From contig JAVBQG010000049.1 of the NCBI GenBank assembly GCA_031549185.1, forward strand, positions 1-26,405: DNA of 26,405 nucleotides. Reading direction: 5' to 3'. The notes beneath the pieces were generated by a model, which was not told the DNA's origin, ran no database searches, and saw only the letters and a list, made by a program, of their open reading frames with translations. Position 1 is the first letter of the stretch. The number at the start of each line of letters is the position of its first letter. Positions 14,807 to 22,444 of this stretch are shown here, piece after piece. Origin of the DNA: JAVBQG01 sp031549185 (GTDB taxonomy: Bacteria; Synergistota; Synergistia; Synergistales; Synergistaceae). The translations under genes and the position numbers were made by a program.

Positions 14807-16918
14807 ATGTCTATCAGGAAAAAAATGATCCTGCTCGGTTGCACAATCATTACGATGCTCGTCGTTCTCACGGCGATGATGTACTACCAGTCGGGCAGGA
14901 CTCTCCGCTCCTTCACCGACCAACAGGCTGCAGGAACGGCCAGAAGCGGTGCCCACATCGTGGAGCTCTACCTGCGCCAGGCGAAGACGATCGTGGCCGA
15001 TATTTCGGTGAGGATTGCCCGGTCGCAGGCGCAGTACAAATGGGCGAACGACGCCGAACTCGAGGCGTTCCTGCTCGTTCAGCATGACGCGAACCTCGAT
15101 TCCGACATAACGCCCCCGTACGTGGGGCTGGAAAGCAGCGGGCGGCTCGCGGACGCTTCCAAGTGGGAAGAGCCCGCCGACTACGACGCCCGCACGAGAA
15201 CTTGGTACATCGAGGCCAAGACCGCAGGCCGAGCCATCATCACCTCCCCCTACGTCGACAGCCAGACGGGCAAACCGGTGATCACGTGTGCCGCCCCGAT
15301 CTTCCTTCCCGGCGGCGCGTTCTACGGGGTGGCGGCGGTCGACATTGCGCCCGATCGTCTGCAGGAGCTGATCGGCGAGCAGCGGATCCAGGGGAAGGGA
15401 TACGCGTTCGCCACGCTGCTCGACGGAAAGTTCATCGTCTCCACGCTCCCCAATCACGCAGGCGAGAACATCGCCGTGGCGACGGACAAGATCGTCCCCG
15501 CCCTTGCCGAGGCCGGCCGCAAGATGGTCTCGTCGACGAGCCCCGAGGGCAAGATCGTCTATCAGTTTACTCCCACCGACACGCTCAAGACCGACATCAC
15601 CGGCTCCGAACGCCTCGTCTTCTACGCGAAGGCGGGCGACGTCATCTTCGGAACGGTCTACCCCGGCGAGGAGCTGCAACGCCAGATTGCCGGCATCGCC
15701 TGGCGGCAGGTCCTGGTCGGTGGCCTGATGACGCTCGTTTCGCTCGCGCTCATCTTCTTCACCGCGCGCAGCATCATCAAGCCGGTGAAGGGGCTTTCCG
15801 AGGCTCTCTCCTTCCTGGCGACGCTCGATCTTCGCGTGCACCCGCAACACCAGTGGCTGCGGAACTACGCGCTCAACCCCAAGCTGGAGGTCGCGGGCAT
15901 GGTGCAGGGGATCACCATCTTCAAAAAGGCGGTTGCCGACAGCATCTTCGCCATTCGCGAGGAATCGGGCAAGACAAGACACTCGTCCAAGAAGCTGGAG
16001 GACCTCGCACAGGATACGACCGCCTCGTTCGAGGAGGTCAAGAGCACAGTCGACCAGGTGAACGAACTCTCGCGGAAAAACGCGGAGGCGTTCGAACAGC
16101 TCTCCGGTTCGGCCGAGACGGTCCTGCAGAGCGCCCGCGAGGTCAGCGGCAAGGCGCATGACGGCGCGCAGCTCTCCTCGGAGGTCTCGCGACTCAGCAC
16201 AGAATCGCTGGGGCAGGTCGACCAGACTGCCGTGCAGGTCCGCCAGGTCCGCGAAAAAGCCGGGGCCGTGTTCTCCGGCATCGAGAAGGTCGGAGAGTCC
16301 GTCGGCTCCATCGTCGAGTTCGTCGCGATCATCCGCAAGATCGCCGACCAGACCAACCTCCTCGCATTGAACGCCGCCATCGAAGCGGCGCGCGCAGGCG
16401 AGGCCGGACGCGGCTTTGCCGTCGTCGCCGAGGAGGTGCGCAAGCTGGCCGAGGAGTCGAACGTGGCGGCCCGGCGCATCGAGGAGCTGATCGTCGCGTT
16501 GAAGTCGGACACGGACGACAGCCGCGGCACGACGAACGAGGCCGTCGGCCTGACGGAGACCGTTATGGAGACGACCCTCGCGATGCAGTCCCGCCTCAAG
16601 GCGATGGGAGACTCCATGAAGCGGACGGACGCGCTGATCCAGCAGATCGCCGAGGCCTCGGAGAGCCAGGCCGGCTGCAGCCAGGACATGCAGTCCATCG
16701 TGGACCTGGTGAAGCACTCGACGACGGAGATCTCCGACTACATGCGGCAGATCGGGGATACGATCGGCGAGACGGGACATCTGTCGGAGGAGGTGGCCGT
16801 CGAGGCGAGAAATCTGGTCGGCGGCGTCGAACGCCTGGAGGAGCTTCTGGAGCGCTACCGGGTCGAGGATCATTCACAGGTGGTGTCCTATCTGGGGCTG
16901 GAGGCGGGGAAAAAATAA
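14807..16918 (+). CDS. Methyl-accepting chemotaxis protein with amino-acid-type dCache sensor
   Basis: 703 residues from ATG 14807. TM1 about 7-27; dCache sensor about 30-298; TM2 about 300-320; HAMP-like linker about 320-385; signalling domain about 395-690 with tip KIADQTNLLALNAAIEAARA (511-530). The sensor shows the full amino-acid-binding pattern known from dCache receptors such as PctA: Y126, R131, W133, Y134, Y149 and D179, with almost the same spacing. This predicts binding of the amino and carboxyl groups of a free amino acid; it is a prediction from motif, not a test. It is unlike the two tandem receptors of this window, which lack the arginine. Residues 340-360 between TM2 and the signalling domain are longer than a standard HAMP. 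No C-terminal pentapeptide. It converges on larA across the repeats at 16943-17013. Confidence 0.92.
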   Translation: MSIRKKMILLGCTIITMLVVLTAMMYYQSGRTLRSFTDQQAAGTARSGAHIVELYLRQAKTIVADISVRIARSQAQYKWANDAELEAFLLVQHDANLDSDITPPYVGLESSGRLADASKWEEPADYDARTRTWYIEAKTAGRAIITSPYVDSQTGKPVITCAAPIFLPGGAFYGVAAVDIAPDRLQELIGEQRIQGKGYAFATLLDGKFIVSTLPNHAGENIAVATDKIVPALAEAGRKMVSSTSPEGKIVYQFTPTDTLKTDITGSERLVFYAKAGDVIFGTVYPGEELQRQIAGIAWRQVLVGGLMTLVSLALIFFTARSIIKPVKGLSEALSFLATLDLRVHPQHQWLRNYALNPKLEVAGMVQGITIFKKAVADSIFAIREESGKTRHSSKKLEDLAQDTTASFEEVKSTVDQVNELSRKNAEAFEQLSGSAETVLQSAREVSGKAHDGAQLSSEVSRLSTESLGQVDQTAVQVRQVREKAGAVFSGIEKVGESVGSIVEFVAIIRKIADQTNLLALNAAIEAARAGEAGRGFAVVAEEVRKLAEESNVAARRIEELIVALKSDTDDSRGTTNEAVGLTETVMETTLAMQSRLKAMGDSMKRTDALIQQIAEASESQAGCSQDMQSIVDLVKHSTTEISDYMRQIGDTIGETGHLSEEVAVEARNLVGGVERLEELLERYRVEDHSQVVSYLGLEAGKK

Positions 16919-16942
16919 GGGGCACCGTTTTTCTTTTTCGTT

Positions 16943-17013
16943 GGGACGCGCATTGCGCGTCCGGCTCCTGGGGCGTTCCAGCGGCAGAGCGGACGCGCAA
17001 TGCGCGCCCCTAC
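16943..17013. repeat. Inverted pair of REP-like palindromes (copy 2a/2b)
   Basis: First unit: perfect palindrome GGACGCGCA-T-TGCGCGTCC (16944-16962) followed by GGCTCC. Second unit: GGACGCGCA-A-TGCGCGCCC (16991-17009) followed by CTAC. The second, read on the minus strand, begins GTAGGGGCGCGCATTGCGCG and matches the first over about 24 bases, so the two units face each other across about 22 bases and can also fold into one long cruciform. This is the layout of a BIME. It lies between two convergent genes. Confidence 0.8.
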
Positions 17014-17051
17014 AATGATATTGCACAGCCTCTGCGGCGTGCGCTATAAAA

Positions 17052-18305
17052 TTACTCCCCCCGTACCATCGGCAGCGTCGAGCCCGCGTAGGGCATGACC
17101 AGCACGGTCGCGTCATGTCCCAGCTTTTCGAACGCCGCGTCGAGCGCCGGCTGGATCGTGGCGAACGGCGTCAGGAAGATCTTCTCGACAAAGGCGGGCG
17201 GCATCTCCGATACGAGGTAGACGTCGGCCTCGCGCAGCACGAGCGCGATGGCGGTCGCCTTGTGCCCTCCCAGCTCGAAGTCGCGCCCGATGCGCTCGAT
17301 CATCGCCGCGGGCGACGGCGACTCCGTCATCCAGCGCTCGAACGTCTCCTCCCCCAGCCCCTCTTTGCACGAGCCGACCAATATGATCACGCCGCCGGGT
17401 TTGACGGCGCCCTTGGCGTTGTCGAGCGCCTTCTGCGTCTGGTAGAGGTTCAGATCCTTGGGCGCGCCCCCCTGCGAGGCGATCACGATGTCGGCGCGCG
17501 CGGGGATCTCCCTGCGGTACATCGCGTCGAGGAAGCGCACGCCCGCGCGGTGTGCCTCGATATAATGCCCCGCCGCGGCGTACGCGATCTCCTTGTGCTC
17601 GTCGAGCACAACGTTCAAGATGAAGTCGACCGGGCAGTGGCGGATCGCCTCCTCGATGTCCTCCCGCACGGGGTTTCCCTCGATGCGCCCGGCTGTAGCC
17701 TCGGGGAGCACCATGCGGCTGTGGTTGGACTGGATCGCCGCGCGCGTGGAGACGCCCGGCATGATCGCCTTCGCCCCGCCGCTGTATCCCGCGAAGTAGT
17801 GGTACTCGATGTTGCCGAGGCAGACGCGCAGGTCCGCCTCCGCCACGGCGCGCGTGACGTCGACCGGCGTTCCGAGTGCCGTCGTTCCCATGCGGAGGCA
17901 GTCGCCGGGGTCGCTGTCGACGCAGCGGACCTGCTCGAAGACCTCGTCGCCGACGAGCTCGCGCATCTCCTCCGGCGTGTGTCCTCTGTGGATGCCGAGC
18001 GCGAAGACGACGACGATGTCGCCCAGCGAGACGCCCGCGCGCGCCAGCTCTTCGAGAATCGCCGGCAGAATTTTCCGGCTCGGCAGGGGGCGGGTGACGT
18101 CGCTGGTCACGATCGCGATCTTTTGTCCGGGGACGGCCATTTCGGAGAGGCGTCGTGTCCCGACCGGCTTCTCGATCGCCGCGCGTACGAGCGCCTCCCC
18201 CTTGACGGGGATTTCGACGCGCTCCGGTTCCAGCACGCCGATCACGTTGCGGTCGGGAATCTCGATAAGTTGCGGACATGTGTCGAAGCCGATTTCGAAC
18301 TTCAT
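17052..18305 (-). CDS. larA: LarA-family nickel-dependent racemase
   Basis: 417 residues. LarA racemises lactate (relatives act on other 2-hydroxy acids) with a nickel-pincer nucleotide cofactor held on a lysine. The residues known from the Lactiplantibacillus enzyme are in place: R72 in SDVTRP, H106 in ALGIHRGH, H169 and K179 in HYFAGYSGGAK, and H195 in SNHSRM; the H169-K179-H195 spacing (10 and 16) is the same as in LarA. A Q/K pair in YQTQKAL fits the substrate-binding end. The cofactor genes larB, larC and larE are not in this window and must be elsewhere for activity. The ribosome site is weak. The start lies 36 bases after the DUF1638 stop on the same strand, so co-transcription with Sir2 and DUF1638 is likely. 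The substrate may not be lactate. Confidence 0.85.
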   Translation of the reverse strand: MKFEIGFDTCPQLIEIPDRNVIGVLEPERVEIPVKGEALVRAAIEKPVGTRRLSEMAVPGQKIAIVTSDVTRPLPSRKILPAILEELARAGVSLGDIVVVFALGIHRGHTPEEMRELVGDEVFEQVRCVDSDPGDCLRMGTTALGTPVDVTRAVAEADLRVCLGNIEYHYFAGYSGGAKAIMPGVSTRAAIQSNHSRMVLPEATAGRIEGNPVREDIEEAIRHCPVDFILNVVLDEHKEIAYAAAGHYIEAHRAGVRFLDAMYRREIPARADIVIASQGGAPKDLNLYQTQKALDNAKGAVKPGGVIILVGSCKEGLGEETFERWMTESPSPAAMIERIGRDFELGGHKATAIALVLREADVYLVSEMPPAFVEKIFLTPFATIQPALDAAFEKLGHDATVLVMPYAGSTLPMVRGE

Positions 18306-18341
18306 AACAGGATCACACTCTCTCTGGGAGACGGCGCAGTG

Positions 18342-19010
18342 CTAACGTAGGGGCGAACAGTGTTCGCCCGCAGCCCTTGAAAAATCATGCTTCTTGACGG
18401 GCGCACAGTGTGCGCTCCGCAGGCGCAGCTTCTCCAGAAATTTCCCCGCGAAGATCTCCAGCCCGACGGTTTCCGTCTCCACGCGGAGGCCGGTCGTCTC
18501 CTCGAAGTACGCCAGTTCGTCGCCGCTCGGCGGGCGGACGCCGGTGTCGTGGAAGAGCGCGCGGTCGCAGTGGTGGGCAAACATCGCGCGGCACTTCTCC
18601 GGCGTCAGGCCGTGCGAGGCGTCCTCGCCGCGGAAGCCCGGCCACTGGACGAACCAGCCCGACGTCATGTGGAAGTCGCGCGAGGCGCCCAGCTCTGCGC
18701 TGCGCCCGCTGACGAGGTGGATGCAGTTGCTCTCCGCGAAACGGGTGACGTCGCGTCCGGCGAGGACGCCGTCCCAGGCCGGGTGGCACTTCGAGCCGTA
18801 GAGCAGCAGCGCTCGCCCGCCCGGGTGGGCATCGAGCGCCTCCGTCACGGCGCGGGCAAGGTCGTCGAAGTCGCTGTGCAGCAGGGCGGAGAGATACGTC
18901 ACCTCAACCTCGCACCTCGTGTATCGTTCGGCCCCGCCCTCCTTCATCGCGCGAAACAGCGCGTCGAGCTCGGGTTTGAAGATATCGCAGGCGACGACGT
19001 GGATTTTCAT
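18342..19010 (-). CDS. DUF1638-like protein
   Basis: 222 residues from ATG 19010, overlapping the Sir2 stop by four bases (ATGA), so the two are translated together. The body follows the DUF1638 pattern: MKIHVVACDIFKPEL start, LLLYGSKCHPAWDGV (about 68-82), SNCIHLVSGRSAEL (about 93-106) and HMTSGWFVQWPGF (about 113-125). Cysteines in the first three of these blocks (C9, C75, C95) could bind a metal or cofactor; this is inference. In archaea and anaerobes DUF1638 genes are often near corrinoid methyl-transfer genes, which are not seen here. Roughly the last 24 residues (after EKLRLR) are encoded by two REP-like palindromes and the bases between them, reading SAHCAPV and later GEHCSPL, so the tail is a late addition. 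Confidence 0.65.
   Translation of the reverse strand: MKIHVVACDIFKPELDALFRAMKEGGAERYTRCEVEVTYLSALLHSDFDDLARAVTEALDAHPGGRALLLYGSKCHPAWDGVLAGRDVTRFAESNCIHLVSGRSAELGASRDFHMTSGWFVQWPGFRGEDASHGLTPEKCRAMFAHHCDRALFHDTGVRPPSGDELAYFEETTGLRVETETVGLEIFAGKFLEKLRLRSAHCAPVKKHDFSRAAGEHCSPLR
18347..18417. repeat. Inverted pair of REP-like palindromes (copies 3 and 4) inside a coding end
   Basis: Copy 3: GTAG then GGGCGAACA-G-TGTTCGCCC (18351-18369), perfect arms. Copy 4: GGGCGCACA-G-TGTGCGCTC (18399-18417), one mismatch, in the opposite orientation by its flanks. The pair sits over the last 24 codons of the DUF1638 gene and just before the larA start. Confidence 0.8.
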
Positions 19011-19756
19011 GATGTTTTTCGCGGCAGCAGCGCGTCGAGCGCGGCCAGGAAGTCGGCGATGCCGTCGTTCGTGGCGTAGTCGGCTATGTGATCCAGCGGG
19101 GTCGGGTCGTGGTTGCAGATGGCGAGGGCCGCGCCCGCGCGCTTGGCGACCACGGGCAGGTGGTTGGCGGGCGAGACCTGCAGCGACGAGCCGAGCACGA
19201 GGAAGACGCCCGCCTCCTCGGCCGCGTTCCACGCGTCGTCGAGCGCGCTCTCCGGCAGGTTCTCGCTGAAGAGCACCACGCCGGGGCGCAGGTGCCCGCC
19301 GCAGCGCTCGCACGGTTTTTTCGCGATGAAGTCCTCGTCCGTCGCCGGACACGAGCAGTCCATGCAGCGCACCTTGCCGACCGAGCCGTGCAGCTCGTGG
19401 ATGTTCTTCGACCCCGCCGCCGCGTGCAGGTCGTCGACGTTTTGCGTGATGACGCAGGAGACGAAGCCCCGCGCCTCCCAGTCGGCCAGAATTCTGTGTC
19501 CGGCGTTGGGGGCGGCCCCCTTCATCTGTTCGAGGCGCAGCGAGTAGAACTCGTGAAAGCGGTCGTAGTTGTTGCGCATCGCCGAGCTCGTGGCGAGCTC
19601 CATGGGATCGAGCCTGCTCCAGATTCCCTTCGCCGATCGAAAATCCGGCAACCCCGAGTCGGTGCTCATCCCCGCCCCGGTGAAGACGGCGGTCTTGCAG
19701 CCCGGCTCCGCCATGCGCTTTGCGATGTTTTGAAGGGAGTCGTTCTTTTGCGCCAC
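19007..19756 (-). CDS. Sir2-family NAD-dependent protein deacylase
   Basis: 249 residues when started at GTG 19756, ten bases after AAGGAG; GTG 19765 is only one base from that site and is unlikely. Sirtuin motifs are complete: GAGMSTDSGLPDFRS (27-41), TQNVDDLH (104-111), catalytic H123 in HELHGS, four zinc cysteines C131, C134, C149, C152, and GSSLQVSPA near residue 190. The enzyme removes acyl groups from lysines of cytoplasmic proteins using NAD, releasing nicotinamide and O-acyl-ADP-ribose. It leads a minus-strand operon with DUF1638 (four-base overlap) and larA. Its targets are unknown. Confidence 0.92.
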   Translation of the reverse strand: MAQKNDSLQNIAKRMAEPGCKTAVFTGAGMSTDSGLPDFRSAKGIWSRLDPMELATSSAMRNNYDRFHEFYSLRLEQMKGAAPNAGHRILADWEARGFVSCVITQNVDDLHAAAGSKNIHELHGSVGKVRCMDCSCPATDEDFIAKKPCERCGGHLRPGVVLFSENLPESALDDAWNAAEEAGVFLVLGSSLQVSPANHLPVVAKRAGAALAICNHDPTPLDHIADYATNDGIADFLAALDALLPRKTS

Positions 19757-19889
19757 GTGAAACACTCTCCTTTAAATATGCCGATGGATTGTAAAGATCC
19801 GCTCTTCCGGGTTGTGGAGTCGAAGCCGCTTTGATTGCGGCCCCGGCCGTTGTCGTGTTTATTCTGTCCTGTATTGTACCACTCTCCCG

Positions 19890-19926
19890 AAAAGCGAGGC
19901 GCCGGCAGCGCTCCGCCGGCGCCTCG
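19890..19926 (-). terminator. Rho-independent terminator of the nitroreductase-like gene
   Basis: Perfect 12-base stem CGAGGCGCCGGC (19895-19906) with 19915-19926, 8-base loop, followed on the minus strand by a short T-run (CTTTTC). Confidence 0.8.
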
Positions 19927-19948
19927 TCCGAATTGCCTCGCCTCCGCG

Positions 19949-20623
19949 CTACTTCTTCCCGAGCGGCATGATGCAGATGGTCATGTCGTCCTTGTCAAGT
20001 TCGAGGGCGTCGAGGGCGACCGCCTCGCTGAAGGAGGCCATGTAGCGTGTGCCGATGCCGAGCGCGCCCGAGGCGAGATAGACGTTCTGCGTCATCGCGC
20101 CAGCCGCGACGTTCGCCCAAGCCATGGCGGCCGTCGGCTCCTTGAAGGAGGCGAGGCCCTTGCCGTCCGCCACGAAGACCAGCACGTACGGGGCCTTGGC
20201 CACGAAGGCCTGCCCGCTGATGGCGGGGCGGACGTCCTCCCGCGCGACCGTGCGCAGCTCGTGTTTTTTCCAGTCGTAGAGGAACGCGCCGTCAGCTCCG
20301 AGCACGTAGACCTTACAGTACGGCTCGCGCCCCATGGCCATCGGCACGGTCCAGCCCTTGTCCGAGCGGTTGAGGCCGGTTGCCGCCCACAGAATCGTCG
20401 AGAGTTCCTTGGGCGAGATCTTGCCCGTAGGGAAGTTGCCCCGCGTCACCGAGGCGCGCCCTGCCAGCGCGTCGAATACCCCCTGCCCGCCGCTCTTCTG
20501 CGGCGCCGGCAGCGAGAAGGATATCTGCGTGGAGCTCGGCTCCGGGATGATCGCCGCCCCCGCGGCCGAGGCGAGGACGCCCATCAGAAGGAAGACGCTC
20601 AATAAAAAAACCGTTTTTTTCAT
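19949..20623 (-). CDS. Exported SagB/ThcOx-like nitroreductase-family protein
   Basis: 224 residues from ATG 20623 (MKKTVFLLSVFLLMGVLASA, a signal peptide); GTG 20626 and ATG 20632 are also possible, since AGGGAG lies close upstream of all. After the signal come the nitroreductase-fold blocks: LAGRASVTRGNF, ISPKELSTILWAATGLNR, TVPMAMGREPYCKVYVLG, then the helical core AMAWANVAAGAMTQNVYLAS and the strand MTICIMPLGKK. This matches the SagB/ThcOx branch, which uses FMN to oxidise ring intermediates in peptide synthesis, but no peptide-precursor or cyclodehydratase gene is near and the protein is exported, so a role in envelope redox chemistry is equally possible. It has its own promoter and terminator, so it is a single-gene unit. 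Confidence 0.8.
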   Translation of the reverse strand: MKKTVFLLSVFLLMGVLASAAGAAIIPEPSSTQISFSLPAPQKSGGQGVFDALAGRASVTRGNFPTGKISPKELSTILWAATGLNRSDKGWTVPMAMGREPYCKVYVLGADGAFLYDWKKHELRTVAREDVRPAISGQAFVAKAPYVLVFVADGKGLASFKEPTAAMAWANVAAGAMTQNVYLASGALGIGTRYMASFSEAVALDALELDKDDMTICIMPLGKK

Positions 20624-20668
20624 CACCCTCATCAACTCCCTGTCGCTATTTTTGTTGCGCTACCGGAG

Positions 20669-20698
20669 AGTATATTACAATTTCGGCCCCGCGGTCAG
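20669..20698 (-). promoter_or_regulatory. Probable promoter of the nitroreductase-like gene
   Basis: Minus strand: CTGACC (20698-20693), 18-base spacer, TATACT (20674-20669). About 45 bases before the start codon, in the divergent gap shared with the UPF0173 operon. Confidence 0.45.
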
Positions 20699-20743
20699 GA
20701 TGAAATCGGCCGATTCGTGCTCCGAATATTGCGGAAAAACGCC

Positions 20744-20749
20744 TATAAT
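20744..20749 (+). promoter_or_regulatory. -10 box of the UPF0173 operon
   Basis: Perfect TATAAT 32 bases before the ATG. The bases 17 upstream (TCCGAA) are a poor -35, so an activator may be needed. Confidence 0.45.
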
Positions 20750-20780
20750 ATTTTACATCACAGGAAGGGAGGGTGTGAAA

Positions 20781-21473
20781 ATGGCGAAGTTGACGTATCT
20801 CGGCCATTCGGCGTTTTATATCGAGGGGGAGAACATCCGGGCGCTGATCGATCCGTTCCTCTCCGGCAATCCGACGGCCTCGGAGGGCCCCGATGCGCGG
20901 CCCGAGCTCGATTACATCTTCGTGACGCACGCGCACGGCGACCACCTGGGCGATACGGTCGAGATCGCGAAGCGCACCGGCGCCTCGGTTTTCGCGACCA
21001 ACGAGCTGGCCCAGTATCTGGCGAACGAGGGTCTCAAGACCATCGGCATGCACATCGGCGGCCGGGCGGCCTTTCCCTTCGGGAGCGTGAAGCTGACGCC
21101 CGCGCACCACGGCTCGTCGATCTTCGAGAACGGCCGGATGGTCTACTCCGACGTCCCCTGCGGCTTTCTGATCGAGGTGGACGGCAAGAAGATCTACCAC
21201 GCGGGCGACACGGGCCTCGCGATGGACATGAAGCTGCTGGCGTACGAGGAAGTCGATGTGGCGATCCTGCCCATCGGCGGCTTCTACGTGATGGACGCCG
21301 AGGACGCCGCGCGCGCGATCGGCTTCATCAAGCCGATCATCACGATTCCCATCCACTACGACACCTTCCCTCCGATCAAGGCCGACCCCGAAAAGCTCGC
21401 CGAATACATGAAGAAAGTCGGCACCGACACGAGACTGGAGATTTTGAAACCGGGCGAGACGCTGGAGGTCTAA
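20781..21473 (+). CDS. UPF0173 metal-dependent hydrolase (metallo-beta-lactamase fold)
   Basis: 230 residues from ATG 20781, preceded by GGAAGGGAGGG; the frame is open far upstream, but homology starts at MAKLTYLGHSAFYIE. The metal site is complete: H50-x-H52-x-D54-H55 in THAHGDHLGD, a third histidine block PAHHGSS, the bridging aspartate in YHAGDTGL and the C-terminal histidine in IPIHYDTFPPI. These proteins are small soluble hydrolases of unknown natural substrate. It is the first of three tightly packed genes: the ribosome site of the next gene lies inside its last codons, so the two are coupled. Confidence 0.92.
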   Translation: MAKLTYLGHSAFYIEGENIRALIDPFLSGNPTASEGPDARPELDYIFVTHAHGDHLGDTVEIAKRTGASVFATNELAQYLANEGLKTIGMHIGGRAAFPFGSVKLTPAHHGSSIFENGRMVYSDVPCGFLIEVDGKKIYHAGDTGLAMDMKLLAYEEVDVAILPIGGFYVMDAEDAARAIGFIKPIITIPIHYDTFPPIKADPEKLAEYMKKVGTDTRLEILKPGETLEV

Positions 21474-21478
21474 GTGTA

Positions 21479-22420
21479 TTGAAGAGAGAGAAGAGTCTTC
21501 TGGATTGGGCGACCGAACGCCTGCGTTTTTTTCGCAGGGCGCAAAAGCTCGGTTTTCTGACGAAAAAAGAATTCGTCCTGCTGCTGCTGAACGCCCTGCT
21601 GAAAAGACCCGCGCGGGGCAAGCCGCATCTGGCTTATTCCGCCAAAGCCGACCGTCTCAGGGGGCAGTATCTGAGAGATGGGGCATTCGTCTTTAAGGAA
21701 GCCCGCCTCCCCCTGCTGGACGCGGAGGATGAAAGCCTCTTTTTCGGCTGGGTTTTCGACGACATTTACCATGTCTATCTGGAGCACGACGATGACTATC
21801 GAGAGGAGTCCATGACCGGTTTTTACGACTCGCTGCCGGAGGGGACGTACTGCCTCAAGAACGACGTCGTCGACGTCAGTATAGAGCCGGGCGACGTCGT
21901 CTTCGACGTCGGCAGCTGGATAGGGGATTTCGCCGCCTACGCCTCGGTCAAAAAGGCGCTCGTGTACGCGTTCGAACCCGGCTCCAAACTCTATAATCAT
22001 ACTCTTTTGAAAACGGCGGAGCTGAACGGAAATATTCACCCCGTCAAAATGGGACTTGGCGACGCACCGGCGACTGTCAATATCGATGAAAGAGCCTCCA
22101 ACTCGCTCTCTCTGAAAATCGACACGCAGGAAAACAGCGGAACGGGTGACACCATCGAAATTACCACCATCGACGATTTTGTGAGGGATAACAAGCTGGA
22201 CCGCGTCGACTTCATCAAGGCGGACATCGAAGGGCATGAGCGGTACATGCTCAAGGGTGCGAGGGAAACCCTCGCGCGCTTCGCCCCGAAGCTGGCGATC
22301 TGCACATACCACCTGCCGGACGATCCGGAAGTTCTCGCCTCCATCATCAAAGAGGCGAATCCCGCTTATCGCATCGTGCAGAAGAGAAAGAAGTTGTACG
22401 CGTGCGTCCCTAAAGCCTAA
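21479..22420 (+). CDS. FkbM-family SAM-dependent methyltransferase
   Basis: 313 residues from TTG 21479, ten bases after GGAGG, which is inside the end of the UPF0173 gene; the frame is open well upstream but that part is only the shadow of the hydrolase. The methyltransferase domain covers about 125-300: motif I VVFDVGSWIGDFAAYAS, motif II VYAFEPGSKLYN, then the FkbM hallmark DFIKADIEGHERYMLKGA and a closing strand PKLAICTYHLPD. FkbM enzymes methylate sugars or antibiotic hydroxyls, commonly on surface glycans. The first 120 residues are basic and of no recognised domain. Codons are slightly AT-richer than in the upstream gene. A sugar-modification role does not match its neighbours. Confidence 0.85.
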   Translation: MKREKSLLDWATERLRFFRRAQKLGFLTKKEFVLLLLNALLKRPARGKPHLAYSAKADRLRGQYLRDGAFVFKEARLPLLDAEDESLFFGWVFDDIYHVYLEHDDDYREESMTGFYDSLPEGTYCLKNDVVDVSIEPGDVVFDVGSWIGDFAAYASVKKALVYAFEPGSKLYNHTLLKTAELNGNIHPVKMGLGDAPATVNIDERASNSLSLKIDTQENSGTGDTIEITTIDDFVRDNKLDRVDFIKADIEGHERYMLKGARETLARFAPKLAICTYHLPDDPEVLASIIKEANPAYRIVQKRKKLYACVPKA

Positions 22421-22444
22421 AGCCGCCGGGAGAGAGGTGCTGCT

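Noticed and set aside
20334..20780. Long N-terminal extension of the UPF0173 gene
   Set aside because: It is the antisense of the nitroreductase-like gene; the family N-terminus and a strong ribosome site mark the start at 20781.
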